Positions 1 through 5,541 of a stretch of DNA of 5,626 nt are shown here, one piece after another (position 1 is the stretch's first letter; every line of letters starts with the position of its first letter). The position numbers and the translations under genes are program-made. The notes under the pieces were generated by a model. That model saw only the letters and a program-made list of their open reading frames with translations. It made no database searches and was not told the DNA's origin. The DNA is from an uncultured bacterium (GTDB lineage: Bacteria > Hydrogenedentota > Hydrogenedentia > Hydrogenedentales > SLHB01): NCBI GenBank assembly GCA_937928585.1, contig CALEZK010000003.1, positions 1 through 5,626 on the forward strand. Reading direction: 5' to 3'.

Positions 1-2
1 AA

Positions 3-734
3 CAAGCACAATCGGAGATCATCGCCGAACCGGAGAAACCTGTTCGAGGGCGGCCGAAGCGGCAGCGTTCGAAAGTACCCGACACCTCCCCCTATCGGGG
101 TGCAGAGATTGCCGCGGCACTGGCTAGCGGCGACCAGGCGCTCGCGCGAACCCTCGTGAAAACTGCAATCGCAGAAGTGGACGCACCCGTCGACCTGTTG
201 CTCGCGGCGCGGTGCGCGCGTACCGTTGCCCTGGCAAGCGCGACCTTGGAGGCAGCCGAACGCGCGCGCACCGACACCACGGATGCCTGGGCACAGTTCC
301 CGGCATTCCTGAGCACCGTGCGTTCTGCATTGTCCGATACGGACCTCGCAAAGGCAGCGATGGCGCTGTTCGCGCCGATTGTCCCCCGGCGGCAGCAACG
401 TCCTGCCGACAATGTGCTCTTGGAGTTGGACCGCATGGTAATGGGCCGCATGCCGGATTCAGTGCAACTCGGGGAGATCGCCCAACGCCTGGGCAAGCAC
501 CCGACAGCGATAACCCATCACCTGCAACGCAAGTACGGGCTGTCGTTTACACAGTATGTCGGCCGACTTCGCATTGATAAGGCAAAGGAACTGCTGCGCA
601 GAACCCGATTGGGCGTGGGCGAAGTCGCGGCGCGCGTCGGCATTGCCGATCAAAGTAATTTCACCAAACTGTTCCGCAAGTTCGAGGGGATCTCGCCCCT
701 CCAGTACCGTGAACAGTATCGCGCGCACCGTTGA
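3..734 (+). CDS. AraC-type transcriptional regulator with AT-hook-like segment, 5' end outside window
   Basis: A DNA-binding transcription regulator; target genes and ligand are unknown. The frame is open from the window edge to TGA at 732-734, giving 243 visible residues. The first in-frame start candidate is GTG at 156, but the coding-like sequence continues upstream of it, so the true start is probably before the window. Visible residues 15-20 read RGRPKR, the core of an AT-hook (minor-groove AT binder). Residues 31-130 are Ala/Leu-rich and helical, resembling the helical linker seen before the HTH in some AraC regulators (a weak match by eye). Residues 154-238 form the double helix-turn-helix: LGEIAQRLGKHPTAITHHLQ, then GVGEVAARVGIADQSNFTKL and FRKFEGISPLQYR, the usual C-terminal signature of the family. 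The gene ends 84 bp before carA in the same direction, but carA seems to have its own promoter, so a regulatory link to carA is not implied. Confidence 0.85.
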   Translation, partial: QAQSEIIAEPEKPVRGRPKRQRSKVPDTSPYRGAEIAAALASGDQALARTLVKTAIAEVDAPVDLLLAARCARTVALASATLEAAERARTDTTDAWAQFPAFLSTVRSALSDTDLAKAAMALFAPIVPRRQQRPADNVLLELDRMVMGRMPDSVQLGEIAQRLGKHPTAITHHLQRKYGLSFTQYVGRLRIDKAKELLRRTRLGVGEVAARVGIADQSNFTKLFRKFEGISPLQYREQYRAHR

Positions 735-748
735 TCGACACTGCCGGT

Positions 749-778
749 TTGCGGCGCTTGGGCCGCCTTCGCTACACT
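749..778 (+). promoter_or_regulatory. Candidate sigma-70-type promoter of carA
   Basis: A -35-like TTGCGG at 749-754 and a -10-like TACACT at 773-778 are separated by 18 bases, in the 84-bp gap in front of carA. The -10 keeps the three most conserved positions (TA...T), and the match is only moderate overall. A 5-bp GC stem (GCGGC at 751-755 with GCCGC at 762-766) overlaps the spacer but has no T tract. No uracil- or arginine-type attenuator is visible in the roughly 35-base leader. Confidence 0.35.
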
Positions 779-802
779 ATGCTGATCCCTGTGGCCACAT
801 TT

Positions 803-810
803 GGAAAGGA
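803..810 (+). promoter_or_regulatory. carA ribosome binding site (decides the GTG start)
   Basis: The purine run GGAAAGGA ends 8 bases before GTG at 819. A longer reading from TTG at 801 would place this site inside the coding sequence and leave the TTG without any Shine-Dalgarno match. The GTG start is therefore preferred, and it gives the typical CarA beginning MKAVLALETG. Confidence 0.75.
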
Positions 811-818
811 ATTCGCAC

Positions 819-1913
819 GTGAAAGCGGTACTTGCGCTGGAAACGGGGGAGATTTTTGAGGGTACGGCCGTTGGTGCCGAGGGCGAGTCTTTTGGCGAAC
901 TCGTCTTCAATACCAGCATGACCGGCTACCAGGAAATTCTCACCGATCCGTCGTATGCGGGCCAGATCGTTACCATGACCTACCCGTTGATCGGCAATTA
1001 CGGTGTCAACCCGGAAGACGTCGAATCCCGCAAACCGTTCGTGGAAGGGTTTGTCATGCGTGAGTGCTGCCATCAGCCCAGCAACTGGCGCTCCAAACAA
1101 ACGCTGCCGGAATATCTAAAGGAACATGGCATCATCGGCATCGAAGGTGTCGACACGCGCAAAATCACCAAACTGCTGCGCACGCAAGGCGCGAAGAAGT
1201 CCGTGCTCAGCACAGTCGATTTCGATCACGCCAGCCTCGTGCAGAAAGCAATCGCCTCTCCCGATATGGCAGGAAGCGATTACGTCAAAACCGTCAGCGT
1301 GACAGAACCCTACACATGGAACCCGTCCTTCAAAGGGAAATATAAAGTCGTCGCGTTCGATTACGGCATCAAATACAACATTCTTCGCTTGCTCGAAGCG
1401 AACGGCTGCAACATCGTCGTCATGCCGGCAACAGCCACCGCCGAAGAAGCGCTCGCGCAAAAACCGGACGGTATCTTCCTGTCGAATGGCCCGGGCGATC
1501 CCGCGGCCCTGCCCTACATCTACCCCACGATTCAGGGCCTGATGGGCGTAAAACCGATCTTTGGAATTTGTCTCGGGCACCAGCTGCTCGGGCACGCCCT
1601 CGGTGGCACAACCTATAAACTGAAGTTCGGCCATCGCGGGGGCAATCAACCCGTGTTAAACCAACTCACGGGAACGGTCGAAATCAGTTCGCAAAACCAC
1701 GGGTTCGCGGTCGATCCGAAATCGCTGGATGAATCCAAGGTGCGCGTCACCCACGTCAACCTGAACGACGGTTCCGTCGAAGGATTGGAACACAAGGAAC
1801 TGCCCATCTTCAGCGTGCAGTATCACCCCGAGTCATCACCCGGCCCCCACGACAGCCGCTATCTCTTCGAACGATTCATCAAAATGATGGAAGATTCCAA
1901 ATTGCGGAATTGA
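819..1913 (+). CDS. carA: Carbamoyl-phosphate synthase small (glutaminase) subunit
   Basis: CarA hydrolyses glutamine and channels ammonia to the large subunit CarB, which makes carbamoyl phosphate for arginine and pyrimidine synthesis in the cytoplasm. The protein has 364 residues, a normal family length. Residues 1-130 form the CarA-specific N-terminal domain (SFGELVFNTSMTGYQEILTD at 24-43, followed by the DPSYAGQI and GIEGVDTR motifs). Residues 175-355 form the class I glutamine amidotransferase domain: LSNGPGDPAA, then FGICLGHQLLG with nucleophile Cys251, FGHRGGNQPV, SSQNHGFAVD, and SVQYHPESSPGPHD with catalytic His336 and Glu338. All catalytic residues are present, so the gene should be functional. 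carB does not follow: the next gene, 38 bp on, is the convergent toxin, so CarB must be encoded elsewhere. The start is the GTG chosen by its ribosome binding site. Confidence 0.97.
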   Translation: MKAVLALETGEIFEGTAVGAEGESFGELVFNTSMTGYQEILTDPSYAGQIVTMTYPLIGNYGVNPEDVESRKPFVEGFVMRECCHQPSNWRSKQTLPEYLKEHGIIGIEGVDTRKITKLLRTQGAKKSVLSTVDFDHASLVQKAIASPDMAGSDYVKTVSVTEPYTWNPSFKGKYKVVAFDYGIKYNILRLLEANGCNIVVMPATATAEEALAQKPDGIFLSNGPGDPAALPYIYPTIQGLMGVKPIFGICLGHQLLGHALGGTTYKLKFGHRGGNQPVLNQLTGTVEISSQNHGFAVDPKSLDESKVRVTHVNLNDGSVEGLEHKELPIFSVQYHPESSPGPHDSRYLFERFIKMMEDSKLRN

Positions 1914-1951
1914 TTCTAGTACAGCTTATTCAAGCTACCGCGTCTCGCGCT

Positions 1952-2221
1952 TCAATAGTGATAACGGCAGGCGAGAATTCGAACGCGCGTTTCTGAAACC
2001 TCGTACACTAACCGATGTTCACGATCGATGCGTCGAGACCAACAGCCTGCGAGCTGATGTTTTAGCGGTTCTGGCTTACCGAGTCCGGTAAAGGGGCGCG
2101 TCTTGCATTCGTTTGCCATACGGAGAATACGTCTGAGTTTGGCTGGATCTTTTCGCTTCCACCAATTGATATCGTCGAGTGCGTTTTGATCGAACTCAAC
2201 CTCTCGGACAACGTTTTCCAT
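1952..2221 (-). CDS. yoeB: Txe/YoeB family addiction-module toxin (mRNA endoribonuclease)
   Basis: A RelE-fold toxin that, in the characterised YoeB family, binds the ribosome and cleaves mRNA in the A site, halting translation when the labile antitoxin is lost. The 89-residue protein matches the length and pattern of E. coli YoeB (84 aa): FDQNALDDINWW near the N-terminus, RPFTGLGKPEPLKHQLAG at 42-59, CWSRRIDREHRLVYEV at 60-75, and the C-terminal ACRYHY. Residues equivalent to E. coli Glu46, Arg65, His83 and Tyr84 are Glu51, Arg70, His88 and Tyr89, so the active site looks intact. The frame is closed by TAG at 2236, so no longer start is possible; AGAGG at 2227-2231 lies 5 bases before the ATG. 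It converges with carA (38-bp gap) and lies 127 bp downstream of its presumed antitoxin, which is unusually far. The symbol refers to the family, not to proven orthology. Confidence 0.93.
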   Translation of the reverse strand: MENVVREVEFDQNALDDINWWKRKDPAKLRRILRMANECKTRPFTGLGKPEPLKHQLAGCWSRRIDREHRLVYEVSETRVRILACRYHY

Positions 2222-2226
2222 TCGTG

Positions 2227-2231
2227 CCTCT
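2227..2231 (-). promoter_or_regulatory. Toxin ribosome binding site
   Basis: AGAGG on the - strand lies 5 bases before the toxin ATG (2221-2219). With the 127-bp gap upstream, it means the toxin is probably translated independently rather than by coupling to the antitoxin. Confidence 0.5.
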
Positions 2232-2268
2232 GACTATTCGACGCAGTCGAGACTCTTGAATTCTTGCA

Positions 2269-2274
2269 ATTATA
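2269..2274 (-). promoter_or_regulatory. Candidate -10 element of a toxin-proximal promoter
   Basis: A perfect TATAAT on the - strand lies about 48 bases before the toxin ATG, inside the antitoxin-toxin gap. No good -35 is found at 16-18 bases upstream (the sequence there is near CCACTT) and there is no TG extension, so promoter activity is uncertain. The gap is AT-rich (54 G+C in 127 bases by my count), which raises the chance of a coincidental match. Confidence 0.3.
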
Positions 2275-2348
2275 GCGTTCGCTCGAAGCCCAAGTGGCTT
2301 TTCTCCTAAAACATCAACATCTGGAAGTCTTAAAAAATCTTAATTGCG

Positions 2349-2579
2349 TCAACTCTTTCGTGATGATTTCTTGGGCGCGAGCTTTTGTTCAATTTCCTCA
2401 AGCGACACGCCGCCCTTACGTCTGCGAGCGTCCAGAAGTCGCTGCTTCATCGTGTCGCTACGAAGTAAATATGCGGTCTCTCTGGCAGCGGCTATCTCCC
2501 GCCATAACGCAATAGGGACAATCACCGCGGTATCTTCGCCTTTGTCATTGTGAACATACTGTACGCGATTGCTTGCCAT
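2349..2579 (-). CDS. Phd/YefM-like antitoxin, partner of the Txe/YoeB toxin
   Basis: The probable antitoxin of the module: it should bind and block the toxin with its C-terminal part and repress its own promoter with its N-terminal part. The protein has 76 residues. After MASNRVQYVHNDKGEDTAVI comes VPIALWREI (residues 22-30), then ETAYLLRSDTMKQRLLDA (34-51), the YLLRS...LL segment typical of YefM-like antitoxins paired with YoeB. It ends in KGGVSLEEIEQKL and a Lys/Ser-rich tail. The open frame extends upstream to 2813 inside the VWA gene, but ATG at 2579-2577 is chosen because GGAGG (2584-2588) sits 4 bases before it and homology-like sequence starts there. The usual N-terminal block of Phd proteins is shortened. 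The stop is 127 bp from the toxin start, where overlap or a few bases would be normal. Confidence 0.82.
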   Translation of the reverse strand: MASNRVQYVHNDKGEDTAVIVPIALWREIAAARETAYLLRSDTMKQRLLDARRRKGGVSLEEIEQKLAPKKSSRKS

Positions 2580-2583
2580 TCTG

Positions 2584-2588
2584 CCTCC
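2584..2588 (-). promoter_or_regulatory. Strong ribosome binding site of the antitoxin (decides the start)
   Basis: GGAGG on the - strand lies 4 bases before ATG at 2579-2577. It is stronger than the toxin's site (AGAGG), in line with the antitoxin excess normally needed. It fixes the start and excludes the long in-frame extension to 2813. Confidence 0.75.
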
Positions 2589-2592
2589 AAGG

Positions 2593-2672
2593 CCATTTGT
2601 AAACAGCCAATTTCTCTTTGCGTTATGAAGTGTACTAGCCAGAACGAGTTTTCGGCAACTCCCGTTTGTAAA
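2593..2672. repeat. Direct repeat CC(A/G)TTTGTAAA flanking the TA promoter
   Basis: Two 11-base copies on the + strand, CCATTTGTAAA at 2593-2603 and CCGTTTGTAAA at 2662-2672, differ in one base and are 69 bp apart. They bracket the candidate promoter of the TA module, so they may be operator half-sites for the antitoxin or toxin-antitoxin complex. The stretch is AT-rich, and chance is not excluded. Confidence 0.35.
2629..2658 (-). promoter_or_regulatory. Candidate promoter and operator of the toxin-antitoxin module
   Basis: On the - strand, TTGCCG (2658-2653) and TACACT (2634-2629) are separated by 18 bases, and the -10 lies 50 bases before the antitoxin ATG. The -10 overlaps TGTAC on the + strand (2631-2635). 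E. coli YefM-YoeB binds operators with a TGTACA core overlapping its promoter, so autoregulation by a similar site is plausible (inference). A second TGTAC lies at 2560-2564, just inside the antitoxin gene. This promoter would separate the TA pair from the glmM-VWA transcript. Confidence 0.4.
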
Positions 2673-2698
2673 TTCCACTTCGACGACTTCAGCAGTCT

Positions 2699-3916
2699 TT
2701 ACGTCTCGCTCAGCCGTTCCACCATTCGCTTGATTCCGCCCAGCGTCATGTCTTCCATCGGAAAAATCTCGCGTATGCGATTCAGCGTGTATCCGCCGTA
2801 GGCGTTGGGCCAATACGTTTTCGCAATCGGGTTGAGCCAGACCGTGTGCGTGAACCGCTCCGCGATGCGCCGCAACCAGTACGCGCTCGATCGCGCCTCC
2901 CGCGCATAGTGATAAAGCGAACCGTGCGGCGACTCCAGTTCCTCCGGCGCCATCGTGGCATCGCCAAAGATCACGATGCGTGTATCGGGATTTCGCTGAA
3001 GCAGTTGTTCGGTGGGAAACTTCTTGGACCGGCGAAAATCGGTGTAGACGTTCTGATAAACCGTGTTGTGAAAGTAATAGGTCGTCATGTCATGGAACCG
3101 CTCGTGCATCTTGCGGAACAGTAGCCGCGTAATCTGCACGAAGGGATCCATCGAGTAGCCGCCGTTGTCGATCAACAGCACAAGATCCATTCGATTGCGC
3201 TCTTCGCGCTCGAATACAAGATCGATCTCGCCGCCGTTCTGCGCGGTACGCCGAATGGTCTCGTCCAGGTTTAGTTCCGCGCGCGGCCCCACGTTCTGCA
3301 TGTGCTTCATGGATTCCAGCGCCTGCCGTATGTTCTCCGCGCGCACGGGTGTTTTGTCTGCGTAGGAAACGTAGCGTCGATCAGCGATGACAGAAAGCGC
3401 GCTGCGGTTGCGCGACTGTCCCTCGACACGTACGCCGCGCTGCGCGTTGCCCGAGTTGCCAAACGGAGAGTTGCCCCCTTGCCCCACCCATTTGCTCCCG
3501 CCTTCGTGCGCCTCCATCTGCTCGCGAAGCGTTTCCCAGAACTTGTCCATGAGTTCTTCCGCGGACATCGTATAGATCGCGCGTTCGGGCAGTTTGCCCT
3601 CCGCAATCTGTTGGGCAAGCCAATCTTTGAACGGTTTGGTGCGCAGGAGATCAAGATCGCCCTCCGCAACGGCTGGAACGTCTATGCCAAAGAAGTAGTA
3701 GGTAAACGCGCGCTCGAAAGCGTCCTGATGCTCCTTGCGACGCACAAAGGTGAGTTTGCATAGCACGAACAAATCGTCGAGCGAACGCACAAGACCAAGG
3801 TCGAATCCACGATTCAGATCAAGGAGATCTTTCGGACTGACCGGCACCCCGTAGGACCGCAGCAGGAACAAAAAATCGGAGAACAGCGCCGTCGAATACG
3901 TCTTGGACTCGATCAT
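2699..3916 (-). CDS. VWA domain-containing protein, CoxE-like family
   Basis: A cytoplasmic-looking protein of 405 residues (no signal peptide or membrane segment seen) with a C-terminal von Willebrand A domain. Such proteins usually act as adaptors for a MoxR-type AAA+ ATPase; the exact role is unknown. Residues 1-135 are helical and charged. Residues 139-170 form a Gly/Asn-rich linker (GGSKWVGQGGNSPFG). The VWA core starts at MDLVLLID (243-250), followed by TTYYFHNTVYQNVYTDF (278-294), TRIVIFGDATMAP (312-324), and WLRRIAERF...VWLNP (347-363). The metal site is not the canonical DxSxS: it reads D250-N-G-G-Y-S255, with Gly and Tyr where the two serines would be. Asp319 may be a remaining metal ligand. 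The ATG is preceded by GAGG (3922-3925) with 5 bases between. It lies 52 bp behind glmM in the same direction, so co-transcription is likely. No ATPase partner is in the window. Confidence 0.88.
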   Translation of the reverse strand: MIESKTYSTALFSDFLFLLRSYGVPVSPKDLLDLNRGFDLGLVRSLDDLFVLCKLTFVRRKEHQDAFERAFTYYFFGIDVPAVAEGDLDLLRTKPFKDWLAQQIAEGKLPERAIYTMSAEELMDKFWETLREQMEAHEGGSKWVGQGGNSPFGNSGNAQRGVRVEGQSRNRSALSVIADRRYVSYADKTPVRAENIRQALESMKHMQNVGPRAELNLDETIRRTAQNGGEIDLVFEREERNRMDLVLLIDNGGYSMDPFVQITRLLFRKMHERFHDMTTYYFHNTVYQNVYTDFRRSKKFPTEQLLQRNPDTRIVIFGDATMAPEELESPHGSLYHYAREARSSAYWLRRIAERFTHTVWLNPIAKTYWPNAYGGYTLNRIREIFPMEDMTLGGIKRMVERLSET

Positions 3917-3968
3917 GACTGCCTCGATTGCGCGCAGATAAGGTTCAGCCCTTGCGCACCGGTGTTCG

Positions 3969-5312
3969 CTATAACGCAGCGATTCGTTTCGCCAATTGCT
4001 TCGCCATGCCCTCGGCCACTTTCGGCTTCTCGTGCTGGACCATCACGCGAATGATCGGCTCCGTGCCAGAGGGCCGAATGACCACCCGGCCCGTGCCTGC
4101 AAGCTCTTCTTCGGCAGATTTCCGGACGCTGTCAATGGCGTCCGCCGCGGGAACCGCCTTCCCATTCAACGGCACAGTCTGGTGCGCTTCGGGCATCGGA
4201 TGGTAGATCGACGCGAGCGATGACAAAGGTTGATCGCGCCGGATCATCGTCGCTAGTACCTGCAGAGCCGCGATAAGCGCATCACCCGTGACATTGTGTT
4301 CAAGCAATAGCATGTGCCCGGAAGATTCACCCCCGAGTGTCAGCCCTTTCTCCCGCATCGCTTCCACCACGAACCGATCGCCGACTTTGGTCCACACCAT
4401 GCTCCCGCCGTGCGATTCGATTACTTTCGCAAGCCCGCCGTTCGCCATGATGTTGCTCGCAATTGCTTTGCCGGGCAGCGCATCCCGCTCAAGCATGTCT
4501 ACGCCAAGAATCGCAAGCAAGGCATTGCCGTCCAGCAACCGTCCGTCGCCGTCCGCCATCACAATTCGGTCGCCGTCGCCGTCGAATGCAATCCCGACGT
4601 GCGCGCGTTCGCGTATCACCGTAGCTCGCATTTCCTCCGGATGCACGGAACCGCAGTTCTCATTGATGTTGCGGCCATTCGGATTGTTATGGATCGGAAT
4701 CACTTCCGCGCCAAGCTCAGCAAACGTGTAGTGCCCGCACTTGTAGCAAGCGCCGTTCGCAGTGTCCACAACGATCTTCAATCCGTCGAGTCGCATCCCC
4801 TTCGGGAACGTAGCCTTCGCAAACTCGATGTACCGGCCTACAGCGTCATCGATACGGCGCGCAGTGCCAATTTCGCTCGCCGTCGGCCGCATATTGTCGA
4901 TTTCGCCCGTGGTGACGAGCTTCTCAATTTCGTCTTCCACCTCATCGGCTATCTTGTATCCGTCGCGCGCGAAGAATTTAATGCCGTTGTATTGGAAAGC
5001 ATTGTGCGACGCGCTAATCATAATCGCGCCGTCGCAGCGCAGACTGCGCATAATGTAGGAAACACCGGGCGTCGGCAGCGGTCCCGTCAACAGCACGTTC
5101 ACGCCCATCGAACATAGTCCGGCCGTGAGCGCGTTCTCCACCATATACCCGGAAATGCGCGTGTCTTTGCCGATCAGAATGGTGTGGCGTCGCGCCTCTT
5201 GTTGATACAGGTAGCCCGCGGCGCGGCCCACCTTCATCACGGTTTCCACCGTCATCGGCGCCATATTCGCCACGGCGCGAATCCCATCGGTCCCAAACAT
5301 GCGGTCAGCCAT
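3969..5312 (-). CDS. glmM: Phosphoglucosamine mutase
   Basis: Converts glucosamine-6-phosphate to glucosamine-1-phosphate on the way to UDP-GlcNAc, for peptidoglycan and lipopolysaccharide. The 447 residues are the normal length for GlmM. The N-terminus has FGTDGIRAVAN (residues 6-16; the usual GIRG is GIRA). The phosphoserine loop is MISASHNAFQYNGIKFF with the phosphorylated Ser102; the residue after ASHN is Ala instead of the common Pro. The metal loop FDGDGDR has Asp244, Asp246 and Asp248. The sugar loop GGESSGH is at 327-333, and the phosphate loop RPSGTEPIIRVMVQ at 413-426. All four active-site loops are present, so it should be active. GlmM rather than ManB/PGM is supported by length, by GESSGH and by folP upstream. 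The ATG at 5312 has only a weak upstream GAGAG; Met5 is a less likely start because it would trim the N-terminus close to the FGTDG motif. Confidence 0.96.
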   Translation of the reverse strand: MADRMFGTDGIRAVANMAPMTVETVMKVGRAAGYLYQQEARRHTILIGKDTRISGYMVENALTAGLCSMGVNVLLTGPLPTPGVSYIMRSLRCDGAIMISASHNAFQYNGIKFFARDGYKIADEVEDEIEKLVTTGEIDNMRPTASEIGTARRIDDAVGRYIEFAKATFPKGMRLDGLKIVVDTANGACYKCGHYTFAELGAEVIPIHNNPNGRNINENCGSVHPEEMRATVIRERAHVGIAFDGDGDRIVMADGDGRLLDGNALLAILGVDMLERDALPGKAIASNIMANGGLAKVIESHGGSMVWTKVGDRFVVEAMREKGLTLGGESSGHMLLLEHNVTGDALIAALQVLATMIRRDQPLSSLASIYHPMPEAHQTVPLNGKAVPAADAIDSVRKSAEEELAGTGRVVIRPSGTEPIIRVMVQHEKPKVAEGMAKQLAKRIAAL

Positions 5313-5541
5313 ACCGTTTCTCTCGATCTTGTTGTAGAAATTCAGTCCCGTCGTCGCCCTTTAGAGTGACACATCCGGCGCCACGGCTTCTACTTGCGCG
5401 AGTGTATTGCCCCGGCAGCTCCATATCATCCACTCGTTAGCGTCGCCTTCTCGGTTGGTATTGTTTGCGAACGGCAGCGGACGCTCGACTATGTTTTTCG
5501 TCCAATTTATAGTCGGACTACAAATTGGACGAAAAAAGTGT
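5313..5541. other. folP-glmM intergenic region
   Basis: This 229-bp spacer holds the 43-bp palindrome at its folP side. Between the palindrome and glmM I see no gene, no convincing promoter, and no riboswitch or ribozyme that I recognise. A - strand reading of 70 codons (5573-5361) crosses the palindrome, begins inside folP and looks like no known family. In many bacteria cdaA and cdaR lie near glmM; neither is here. Confidence 0.5.
5494..5536. repeat. 43-bp near-perfect palindrome behind folP
   Basis: Arms 5494-5514 and 5516-5536 match at 20 of 21 positions around a single centre base at 5515; the only mismatch is A5509 against C5521. The outer 15 bases, TTTTTCGTCCAATTT and its complement, pair perfectly. 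In transcripts of either strand the hairpin begins with U and ends with A, so the U tract that an intrinsic terminator needs after the stem is missing. It starts 5 bases after the folP stop. It may be a terminator or mRNA-stabilising hairpin of a less usual type, a dyad operator, or a copy of a dispersed palindromic repeat. One copy in one window cannot tell these apart. Confidence 0.8.

Noticed and set aside
751..766. GC hairpin after the AraC-type gene as a terminator
   Set aside because: It is a 5-bp stem followed by CTTCG, not a T tract, and it overlaps the candidate carA promoter spacer.
801..818. Longer CarA reading from TTG at 801
   Set aside because: The purine-rich ribosome binding site lies inside this stretch, and GTG at 819 gives the standard CarA N-terminus.
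1923..1936. Short inverted repeat AGCTT/AAGCT in the carA-toxin gap as a terminator
   Set aside because: The stem is only 5 bp with a 4-base loop, AT-rich, and has no T tract on either strand.
2329..2344. T-rich run behind the antitoxin stop as a terminator
   Set aside because: There is a T6 run on the - strand but no GC-rich stem before it; TCTTAA is a direct repeat here, not an inverted one.
2204..2347. Open - strand frame of about 46 codons through the antitoxin-toxin gap, in another frame
   Set aside because: It has no ATG, GTG or TTG start with a ribosome binding site, and no recognisable family; it runs into the toxin gene out of frame.
2294..2553. Two + strand frames (2294-2515, 2344-2553) opposite the antitoxin
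   Set aside because: They lie antisense to a well-supported gene, lack ribosome binding sites and resemble nothing known.
2580..2813. In-frame upstream extension of the antitoxin frame into the VWA gene
   Set aside because: It overlaps the real VWA coding sequence, shows no family resemblance, and a strong GGAGG site marks the ATG at 2579.
4314..5117. Long + strand frame of 267 codons opposite glmM
   Set aside because: The composition is that of a GC-rich antisense shadow (many His, Arg and Val), and glmM on the other strand is complete with all motifs.
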